56,289 nucleotides of DNA, taken from positions 1-56,289 of the forward strand of contig JANXYP010000403.1 in NCBI GenBank assembly GCA_025355955.1, given 5' to 3'. Positions within the stretch are counted from its first letter, which is position 1. Every line of letters begins with the position of its first letter. A model generated the notes under the pieces. The model was not told where the DNA came from, searched no databases, and saw only the letters and a list, made by a program, of their open reading frames with translations. This document shows, in pieces, positions 49,349-56,289 of the stretch. The stretch is from Chloroflexota bacterium. GTDB taxonomy: Bacteria; Chloroflexota; Chloroflexia; QHBQ01. The position numbers were made by a program, and so were the translations under genes.

Positions 49349-51224
49349 GTAACACCACCTGATCTATCGAGACCAGCCCCATACTCGGGTTGAGCCGACT
49401 GAATACATCAGCCAGCCAATTGGTAGAACGATCGAAAATGCTGTCGCAAAAGGCTTGCAGCCGCGCATCGTGCCAGTTGGCTACCGACACTGCACTAGCT
49501 GCATCGGCGGGGTTCAGCACTATCTTGCTGGGCAATTGGTCGAGCAGCATTTGTGCGGTGGTGGAGGATTGGCCGATGGTGAGGAGGTCGCGGATCACCT
49601 GTTGCGAGGCATGGACTAGGCCACTTACCCGCGCCACGTGTTCCACCCCCCGCAGCAACGTATCATCGCCCCAGATCTGCAGTGGGGTTGGGTCACTCTC
49701 CGTAGCAATCCACAGCGCATGGACGTTGAGATAGTTGTGGATCTGGTTGGAACTGAGCTGGATGACCGCCGAGGCGAGGAAGCTGAGATATTCCTGGTAC
49801 GCCTGATCCTGGCTGGTCGTGCCGTAGGCTGCTACCGCGCTCGTGTCACGGCGTAGTGCGTAGGCGGGTTGCTCCTGGGCGGTTTGGGGGTCGGTGGCTG
49901 CACCAGGGTAGCCGCGCTGATAGAGCGGTCTGCCCCATAGAGCAGGCTGATTTGCGATCGTGACCCGCTCGGCCCCGGCGCGATGGGGAACGACGATGAA
50001 CTGCCGCTCCGCCGCCCAGTCTATGAACCACTGCATGATCAGAATCTTGTTGATCTGATGCCCGGCCACGAAGCTGTCTTCGAGGAAGTGACAGGCGTAG
50101 CTCTCGCTTACCCACGCCCGCTGGGTAAGGCTGGCCTGCTGCGAGATATCGGTCGTTTGTTTGGCAGCGGTAGCCAACACCTCGGCGGCGCGGTGCCCGG
50201 TCTGCCAGCGATACCAGGAGAAAGGGACGAAATGACAGGCGTTGCGCGCTAGCATCCCCTTACTATGATTAACCCCTAGCGACGCAGTGAAGCGCTCAAG
50301 CGCGTCCAGCTCTTCGAGTGCGCCGAGTTCATGGCTTCCTGGGTCCTTGCTGACTGCTGCGGCGAAATGGTACTCGCTATGGTCGCCCAGCATCTCACCC
50401 AGCCGATGGTAGCAGCGCTGTCGTACCTGCTGCAGCAGTGGCAGGATGATGTCGTAGGGAAGGTCGTTCACTGCGGCAGCATCCGCCACATAGTCGCCCA
50501 GGGCGTTCAGTTCGCCAAAGGTTACCAGGCAGCCGCTCTTCTCCAGCCTCAGGGTTGAGAGGTCGGGAATGATAGCGTGAATCTGCGCCTCGCTTACGCG
50601 GTCGGGGTTGTCCTTCCACAGCGCGGCCAGGTCGCGCCAGGATTGTGCTAGATGCTCCCAGCCCGGGCGAAGGCTGGCGATGCCAACCAGCGTGGCAGTT
50701 GGGGCAGCGCCCAGCATGAAGTGTTCCCAGGAATTGAAGCGCTGCACGAAAAGGTTATCGGAGCGATTGGCACGGGCGGGGTTGAGGCCATGATCGGAGC
50801 AGGCCACGCCTGCGATTACCTGCGCGGCAACAAGTTCGGCGACCAACTCTTCACCACTGGCAGCGCAGCCCACGTCCAGACCGGATTCGCCGGTGGCAAG
50901 GCTAGATCGTTGTGCTTGCTGCACCACATGGGCAGCCTCGTGGCCGAGCAGCCACAAGCCTGTATAGGTGGCGGGCCGATATTGACCCGCCGCAACGAAT
51001 ATATCCGCGCCGCAGGTTGCCGCCGCCGTCTTGAGCAAGCGGGTGATTGCAATGGCATCGGGGCCGGTATGTAGCCGCACGGCGGCGAGATCTGCGCCGA
51101 GGCTGTGTTCGAGGCTGCGCCGTAGCCCGCGATCGAGCGGGCGACCGTACCCTTGTGCAGCACGGATGCGACGATATAGTTCGCCACGGTATGATGAGTT
51201 TGTAGGATTGCACCTTTGCGTCAT
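49317..51224 (-). CDS. DUF4157 (eCIS-core) protein with second His/Asp-rich domain
   Basis: The 635-residue protein starts with a DUF4157 domain (28-104): PLDRGLRRSLEHSLGADLAAVRLHTG and the metal motif HEAAHVVQQ (His95, Glu96, His99). DUF4157 proteins are tied to extracellular contractile injection systems. Residues 160-470 form an alpha-helical domain with TFGELNALGDYV, NACHFVPFSWYRWQTGH and YACHFLEDSFVAGH. Spaced His and Asp recall Zn phospholipase C/S1-P1 nuclease folds. The last ten codons, LLQPQLAYLR, come from a MITE. No injection-system gene is in the window. Confidence 0.82.
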   Translation of the reverse strand: MTQRCNPTNSSYRGELYRRIRAAQGYGRPLDRGLRRSLEHSLGADLAAVRLHTGPDAIAITRLLKTAAATCGADIFVAAGQYRPATYTGLWLLGHEAAHVVQQAQRSSLATGESGLDVGCAASGEELVAELVAAQVIAGVACSDHGLNPARANRSDNLFVQRFNSWEHFMLGAAPTATLVGIASLRPGWEHLAQSWRDLAALWKDNPDRVSEAQIHAIIPDLSTLRLEKSGCLVTFGELNALGDYVADAAAVNDLPYDIILPLLQQVRQRCYHRLGEMLGDHSEYHFAAAVSKDPGSHELGALEELDALERFTASLGVNHSKGMLARNACHFVPFSWYRWQTGHRAAEVLATAAKQTTDISQQASLTQRAWVSESYACHFLEDSFVAGHQINKILIMQWFIDWAAERQFIVVPHRAGAERVTIANQPALWGRPLYQRGYPGAATDPQTAQEQPAYALRRDTSAVAAYGTTSQDQAYQEYLSFLASAVIQLSSNQIHNYLNVHALWIATESDPTPLQIWGDDTLLRGVEHVARVSGLVHASQQVIRDLLTIGQSSTTAQMLLDQLPSKIVLNPADAASAVSVANWHDARLQAFCDSIFDRSTNWLADVFSRLNPSMGLVSIDQVVLLLQPQLAYLR

Positions 51225-51350
51225 GATCTGCTCTCCTCACCGCTATTATATCACCTTGCTCTCTTAACCGCTGCAAATAGAAGCGGTAGGGCAGAGTTTA
51301 ACCTCGCCCCACCGCTCTCTAAGCTCCCTTAACCAGGCAACCCCGGCACT

Positions 51351-54300
51351 CTATTGGCTACTGTATCTAAAAGTCATAGTTTCGCCGTTACAGCTGCCCC
51401 CAGCCCAGATGTAGCTGGAGTTGAGCCGCACTATAGAACTGAGTAGACAGTCGGAGGTGCCGTTGCCACTATAAGGGCTGCCCAGATCAGTCCAGGAGCT
51501 GCCATCCCAGTGGTAGAGCATCGGCCGGTAATTGCCGTCGGCCCCAGCGTAGACCCCTGCCGACCAGGCATCGGTAGGAGAGTTGGACACAACCGATGTA
51601 AGATGGCTTCCGTAAAAGGGGCTAGGAGCGACAACTGTACTCCATGCACTACCATCCCAGTGCATCGTCATCGCACGCTCTGTCCCCTGAGCATCCATGT
51701 ATTGGCCCACCGCCCAGGCGGTTCCATCGCTGGAGTTGTACACCCCGTTCAAATGATCGTTTATCCCCAGGTCAGGGCTAGGAACGGTTTGCCAGCTCGA
51801 CCCATCCCAGTGCAAAGTCAGGGTATGGCTGTGGCTACCATCAAAGTACCAGCCCACCGCCCAGGCATTATTAGCATCGGTGGTGGAGATGCTGTACAGT
51901 GAAGAGCTGATACCAGGGGTAGCTACATTGACCACCACCCACGAACTGCCATCGAAGTGAAGGACTAGCGACTGGTAGCAGTTGCAGCCAGGGTCACGGT
52001 ATTCACCCACCGCCCAGGCGGTTCCATCAGGACTGAGCGCGACTGCGCCGAGGGTGTTCTCTATGCTGCTGGGGTTGGGAACGCTTACCTGCGTCCAAGT
52101 GCTGCCATCAAAGTGCGTGACCAGACTAAGAGAGCAAGTACAACTGCCGTCGTAGTAGTCACCCACTGCCCAGGCATTGTTAGCGACAAGGCTGGCGACA
52201 CTGGACAAACTGCCATACAATCCTGGGCTAGGCACCGCAAACGCGCCCCAGGTACTACCATCCCAGTAGTAGGCAATTGACTGTCTGCGGTTGTTAGCAT
52301 CATCATAACCACCTACTGCCCATGCGTTGTTCTCTGCAGTGACTGCCATCCCGCTAATCCAGCTTCCTGTGCCGTAGTTAGCGCTAACAATCCGCCGCCA
52401 CGTAGGTCCAGGAGTGCTTGTTGCGATCGGTTCGGTCGGCCGCTCGGTCGGGCTATCTGTTGGTGTCACCGTCGCTGTATTAGGTGGGGTGTGGGTTGTT
52501 GTCAGCGTTGGTGTGGGTGTATTACTTGGTGTCGAGGTTGTGGTAGGCGTTTGAGTTTCCGTGAGTGTATTACTTGGTGTCGAGGTTGTGGTAGGCGTTT
52601 GAGTTTCCGTGGGTGTATTACTTGGTGTCGAGGTTGTGGTAGGCGTTCGCGTTGCCGTGGGTGTATTACTTGGTGTCGAGGTTGTGGTAGGCGTTCGTGT
52701 TGCCGTGGGTGTATTGGTTTGCCTGGTAACTATCGAGAAGGTGCGTTGGGCGCTCCAATCGCTATGCCAGCCATTGGCTCCCAGCCCATATGCCTGAACC
52801 TGCCATGTATAGCTGCCGTAGACATGATCGAGCTGCCATGCGCGCCAGCAGGTGCCACGTACTTCTTGTGTGAGGTTGCGCGCCCCGCTAATCTGCACCC
52901 TGTAATATGGGATCTGCCCTCCACCCCCGTTTTGCCAGCAGAGATTAGGGCCGTAGTCATTGACCTGCGCGCCATCGTTGGGGCTGACAAGAGTGGGAGG
53001 ATGAGGATAGATGCCGAACGAATAGACCTCGCTCCAGTCGCTCCTTCCCCACGAGCCAACCGCTTGCACCTTCCATTGATAGCTGCCGTAGTGACTGCCT
53101 AGCTGGGTTGGCTGCCAGCACGTGCCTTCAAGGTTGAGTTGCTTTAGATTGAACCCGTTACCCCACACATAAATGTTATAGTTGGAGACTTGCCCGCTTC
53201 CGCCATTGTGCCAGCAAAGTTGCGGCGCATCCTCCTCGTCCCATACGCCATTGCCTGGCCGATCCAGTATGGGGGGGTTGGGACCAATCCAGAAAACCCG
53301 CGAGGTGCTCCAATCGCTCCACCCGCCTGACCCACCCGCCTGTACCCGCCAATCATAGCCATCATACAGGCTGTTCAATAGAGCAGGCTCGATGCAGGTA
53401 TCGACTGTGGTCAAATTGTAGATGGCCCACGACGACCTTGCGGTAAGCTCGACCTTATAGCTGCTGACCTGACCACCGCCGCTTTGCCAGCAAAGCTGAG
53501 GGGCAGTTTCGGCGCGCCAGGCACCGTCGGCAGGGCTAACCAGAATAGGTGGGTTAGGTGGTGGTGGTATTGGAGTATCCGTAGAAGCTGGAGTGTTCGC
53601 TGGGATAGGGGTGGCGCTGCCGTCGCCGATCACACCATCGTTGTAGACCTGACCCATAAAGGCACAGATGCTGGTTAGACCCCGCACCAAACAACCCTGA
53701 CCTGCTACATCACCCTTCTTAACTACGTAGCCACCCACATACTTGCCATCGAACTCCTGATCAACTCCGTCGTACGCCAGCGAGAAGTGGACGTGGATTC
53801 CATGGGCCACACCATGACAGATGGGGTCAACATTAGTAGAGGTGTAGCCCAGAGCATCATGGCGCTGCACGAATTGACCGTTGGTCACCTGCGGGTCTCT
53901 GATATGGTAGTAATGGGTCTGCCACCCATTGCTGTGATTGATGTTTATCTCCATCCCGTTACAGGTTATTGAGACTACGCCTTCCCATGCGGCATCTACC
54001 AGGGCAGTCTCATAAGGGGTGGATATGCCTTTGGCGAAATCGAGTGAGGCCAAGGGTGGAGTGTTCTGGTCATGACGCCCATGTGGACCCTGCACGAAAG
54101 TCCAAGTATCACCAACAGCCCAGGGAAAGCTGAGTAGCGGAACACCGGTTGTGGATGGGTGAGCGCTGCTAACGAAAATGCTCCTTGCCGCATCGCTGAA
54201 CAGGCCAGAAGGAGCATATGCTGCCCACTGACTAAAGTTGCTACTGCCGTTAATCGCCGCTTGCCACTGCCCACCATCCACTCGTGCAAGAAACAGGTGG

Positions 54301-54608
54301 CTGTCTGGAGCCTCATCGCGCCCCGGTGGTAGCGGTATAGTGATGGTGCCAAAAGCCCAGGTTCCAACCTGCTGCAGATTCTCCTCCAGAAACCCCTCAC
54401 TGGGAGAGCTGCCCATCCGCTTGATCAGCGCAGCCTCCGCAGCAGCCTTGATTAGCGGCAATGCGGTAGTCGTTGGGGCGGTCGTGTCGCTAGATGAAGC
54501 TCCACCAGAAAGAGGTTGAGTAAAGCCTGTTGCCACGGCGCTGGCAGCCACTAGCATGACGCTCAATAGCAGCAAAACCAGTAGATTAGCAAGTGTTCTA
54601 GTTTTCAT
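51351..54608 (-). CDS. Secreted LasA-like M23 peptidase with Fn3-like and propeller modules
   Basis: The 1085-residue protein has a signal peptide (residues 1-27). An M23A domain follows, with His176 (GPHGRHD), Asp190 (ASLDFA) and His272-x-His274 (GIHVHFSL), close to LasA/beta-lytic peptidase that cuts peptidoglycan cross-bridges. Residues 350-640 hold four Fn3-like modules (PPILVSPADGAW, LCWQSGGGQVSSYKV). A Thr/Pro linker of five 16-residue TPTATRTPTTTSTPSN-like units follows. Residues 755-1085 form six GWAVG-type propeller repeats (NNAWAVG, YYWDGSTW). It would act outside the cell. Confidence 0.88.
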   Translation of the reverse strand: MKTRTLANLLVLLLLSVMLVAASAVATGFTQPLSGGASSSDTTAPTTTALPLIKAAAEAALIKRMGSSPSEGFLEENLQQVGTWAFGTITIPLPPGRDEAPDSHLFLARVDGGQWQAAINGSSNFSQWAAYAPSGLFSDAARSIFVSSAHPSTTGVPLLSFPWAVGDTWTFVQGPHGRHDQNTPPLASLDFAKGISTPYETALVDAAWEGVVSITCNGMEININHSNGWQTHYYHIRDPQVTNGQFVQRHDALGYTSTNVDPICHGVAHGIHVHFSLAYDGVDQEFDGKYVGGYVVKKGDVAGQGCLVRGLTSICAFMGQVYNDGVIGDGSATPIPANTPASTDTPIPPPPNPPILVSPADGAWRAETAPQLCWQSGGGQVSSYKVELTARSSWAIYNLTTVDTCIEPALLNSLYDGYDWRVQAGGSGGWSDWSTSRVFWIGPNPPILDRPGNGVWDEEDAPQLCWHNGGSGQVSNYNIYVWGNGFNLKQLNLEGTCWQPTQLGSHYGSYQWKVQAVGSWGRSDWSEVYSFGIYPHPPTLVSPNDGAQVNDYGPNLCWQNGGGGQIPYYRVQISGARNLTQEVRGTCWRAWQLDHVYGSYTWQVQAYGLGANGWHSDWSAQRTFSIVTRQTNTPTATRTPTTTSTPSNTPTATRTPTTTSTPSNTPTETQTPTTTSTPSNTLTETQTPTTTSTPSNTPTPTLTTTHTPPNTATVTPTDSPTERPTEPIATSTPGPTWRRIVSANYGTGSWISGMAVTAENNAWAVGGYDDANNRRQSIAYYWDGSTWGAFAVPSPGLYGSLSSVASLVANNAWAVGDYYDGSCTCSLSLVTHFDGSTWTQVSVPNPSSIENTLGAVALSPDGTAWAVGEYRDPGCNCYQSLVLHFDGSSWVVVNVATPGISSSLYSISTTDANNAWAVGWYFDGSHSHTLTLHWDGSSWQTVPSPDLGINDHLNGVYNSSDGTAWAVGQYMDAQGTERAMTMHWDGSAWSTVVAPSPFYGSHLTSVVSNSPTDAWSAGVYAGADGNYRPMLYHWDGSSWTDLGSPYSGNGTSDCLLSSIVRLNSSYIWAGGSCNGETMTFRYSSQ
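52521..52712. repeat. 48-bp tandem repeat inside the LasA-like gene
   Basis: Four direct units start at 52521, 52569, 52617 and 52665, 48 bp each, with few changes. They encode the 16-residue Thr/Pro linker repeat, so copy number can change without breaking the frame. Confidence 0.9.
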
Positions 54609-55055
54609 CGCCTGCTCCTTTCACGATCCGTACATTATGCCAACCTCGTCGCACTGGGGATGTGGATGGCGCCCACTGAGGAAATTATGCTGTATATAGT
54701 ATGGTGCGCCATTTAGCCCAAATCACGCAGATGTTACATTTCGGTCAGCGGGCCTATTATAGCAGGGGCAGGGTGAAAGCGCAAAAGATGGCAGTAGATA
54801 TGCTGACAGAAGTACAGCTCCTCAGTTAGATGTGATACGCTAGAAGTGTCGCTACCCTAATTGTATGCTGGGCTGCTCATAGAGAGGATATGCAGGCGCG
54901 GGTGAGGTAGCCACGGCAGGGTGACAGGATGGCGTACAATGCCGCAAAATCGCCGGGGCTAAGTGCGACGAGTGAGCGGGTGGAGAGGCGAGGAGCTATC
55001 CTTGCAACCAACGGCGAGTAACTGCGGAGGGGATGCGGACGGGGTAGCGGATGGG
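54609..55055. other. Gene-free region before ankyrin remnant
   Basis: I see no gene. Positions 54700-54790 are AT-rich and could hold the promoter of the minus-strand LasA-like gene. Confidence 0.5.
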
Positions 55056-55360
55056 TCAGAGATGCGCGAAGGTGGGCGCAAAGATAGCAGCGCACGGCCC
55101 CTCGCGGTTACGTGCGTTATCAGTCTCCTCGCCTAATTCAGTAGCACCACGCACACTAAGCAAATCGGCGATGTCCTGCTGTTTACCTTCCAGCGCCAAT
55201 GTCAGCGGGGTCTTTCCGTTGGAGCGTCGGGCGTTCATATCCGCGCCATAGCTGAGTAGCAGGGTAGCGATCGCAACGTCGCCATTCAGCGCTGCCGTAT
55301 GCAGTGCGGTGTAGCCGCCCCCTACTGTGCCATTACATCAGCACCATCTCAATAAGCGCA
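55056..55360 (-). pseudogene. Ankyrin-repeat protein remnant
   Basis: Translation of 55056-55330 gives NGTVGGGYTALHTAALNGD and DMNARRSNGKTPLTLALEGK, two ankyrin repeats. No start codon opens this frame before the second repeat, and a TGA precedes the first. Just upstream, the frame of DGADV is out of phase by one base. It is a decayed gene, probably 5'-truncated. Confidence 0.75.
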
Positions 55361-55584
55361 CCGTTGTCCACCGCGAAATCAGCCCAGCGGCCTACCTGGC
55401 TTATCCGCTCCATCACCAGCGCCTCATAGAAAAAAGAAGTTGACTTGCAGATCCACGATGCATAGTGACAGCCACCACCGCTAAACAACTTATGAGCCTC
55501 TTGTAAGGCATCATAAACTCTGGCGTAACCAATCAAACCTTAGTGGTGCAACCGTCAAGTTCATGTGTTTAGCTGCTTGCTCTA

Positions 55585-55890
55585 CTAAGCTGCTTGGTCA
55601 GCCGCTTGTTCAGCCCCTTGCTTGCTCTGCACTTTACCAATCAATCGTAGATGCCGCCGGTGCCGTCGCCGCTGCCCCCATTTGTACCCATGCCGGTGGG
55701 CATTCCAATACTTTGTCCCGCTCCCGATCGCCGCTTCCACTTCCGCCCAGTTCTCCAACCGTCGCCCCGCCAACGCCACGCTCTTCAATGTCTTCCACCA
55801 CGCTTCGATCAGGTTCAGGTATGCCGCATACTTGGGCTGGAACTCGAACTCCCAGCGCGGGTGGTTAGCGCAGAACAGCAGCACTGCTTG
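55585..55890 (-). pseudogene. C-terminal remnant of IS630-family transposase
   Basis: The frame reads HPRWEFEFQPKYAAYLNLIEAWW, then TLKSVALAGRRLENWAEVEAAI and TKYWNAHRHGYKWGQRRRHR, the end of the DDE_3 domain of IS630 transposases with the last acidic residue in LIEAWW. Nothing upstream of about 55890 matches, where the sequence changes to an FG-GAP frame on the other strand. The element is truncated and inactive. Confidence 0.88.
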
Positions 55891-56289
55891 GGCAGTACCC
55901 TCAGCTTCGCTAACGCGGTCAACTACGGCACTGATACCGGCCCGTTCTCGGTGGCGGTGGGGGACTTCAATGGTGATGGCAAACGTGACATGGTAACTGC
56001 TAACATTATTGCTGACAACGTCAGCGTCTTTTTGGGCAATGGTGATGGCACCTTTGGAGCCGCAGTCAACCATGGTGTTGGAAATTCACCTTATGCCGTA
56101 GCGGTGGGTGATTTCAACAACGATGGCAGGCTCGACCTCGCGGTGGTGAACATTGGGGGCAACAATGTCAGCATCCTGCTGGGCAATGGCGACGGCACCT
56201 TCCAGTCTGCCCACAACTATGCTACTGGTAGCGCCCCCTCCTCGGTAGCGGTGGGCGACTTCAATGGCGACGGCAAGCTCGACCTGGCG
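55891..56289 (+). CDS. FG-GAP (VCBS) repeat protein, partial at both ends
   Basis: The plus-strand frame SVAVGDFNGDGKRDMV...VSVFLGNGDGTFG repeats with the period of about 45 residues typical of FG-GAP beta-propellers (DFNGDGKxD calcium-binding loops). The 5' side is cut by the IS630 remnant with no start codon, and the 3' side by the window end. Such proteins are usually secreted or on the surface. Confidence 0.87.

Noticed and set aside
55333-55536. A 67-residue minus-strand gene upstream of the ankyrin remnant
   Set aside because: It starts only with TTG, has no ribosome site and no recognisable family. It may be part of the decayed ankyrin gene.

Overview
The window is a GC-rich (about 60%) bacterial chromosome segment, most likely from a member of the Chloroflexota. 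The reasons are an F420-type luciferase-like oxidoreductase, a fused phytol-kinase/DUF92 membrane protein, several anchored or secreted proteins built from 'GWAVG' propeller repeats, ABC-2 exporters of the daunorubicin type, and a SufR-SufC-SufS-SufU type iron-sulfur cluster. The taxonomic call is inference; there is no rRNA in the window.

Layout. 0.5-6.6 kb: polyphosphate kinase, a MarR-type regulator with a palindromic operator on its own promoter, a two-gene ABC exporter, and KDPG aldolase. 6.6-8.7 kb: a lower-GC type II restriction-modification cassette whose nuclease closely resembles EcoRV; its 3' end runs into a resident membrane-protein gene. 9.1-13.3 kb (minus strand): a flavoenzyme fragment, a UbiG-like methyltransferase, two paralogous dienelactone hydrolases and a DUF72 protein. 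13.7-17.5 kb: unknown proteins, an alpha/beta hydrolase, and an apparent fusion of the two prenyl-alcohol salvage kinases (VTE5-like plus DUF92/VTE6-like). 17.7-21.2 kb: PH-like membrane protein, branched-chain aminotransferase and an LLM oxidoreductase. 21.7-30.4 kb: two polytopic glycosyltransferase-like membrane proteins, the rpsP-khpA-rimM operon, uppP, a GNAT enzyme and a cation exchanger. 30.8-34.8 kb: a giant membrane TPR protein. 35.0-35.3 kb: tRNA-Leu(GAG), tRNA-Val(UAC) and tRNA-Phe(GAA) behind a consensus promoter and before a clear terminator. 35.8-41.8 kb: HtrA protease, large catalase, a Thr-rich two-repeat protein, a 45-residue Flp-type prepilin, and lipB. 42.8-47.3 kb: an Fe-S operon (sufR, sufC, sufS, sufU, rhodanese, sufT) without sufB or sufD. 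47.6-56.3 kb: an accessory region with a Gly/Asn-rich protein, a frameshifted AT-rich membrane gene, a DUF4157 (eCIS-core) protein with a second His/Asp-rich domain, a LasA-like M23 peptidase with Fn3 and propeller modules, ankyrin and IS630 remnants, and the start of an FG-GAP protein cut by the window end.

The strongest window-wide theme is small dispersed repeats. At least two families have perfect or near-perfect terminal inverted repeats bordered by TA, as expected of IS630/mariner-type MITEs, and an IS630 transposase remnant lies at 55.6 kb. Repeat sequence has been captured into reading frames several times: inside the 27.4-kb glycosyltransferase (two places), at the N-terminus of the DUF72 protein, in the linker of the PH-like protein, at the C-terminus of a hypothetical protein at 14.0 kb, and at the C-terminus of the DUF4157 protein, whose last ten codons and stop lie in a MITE.

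Functional links. The sufR-led operon and lipB together would serve Fe-S cluster building and lipoylation. The prenyl kinase fusion, uppP and two GT-C-like proteins concern polyprenyl and phospholipid-linked chemistry. The final 9 kb looks like an accessory surface or effector island.
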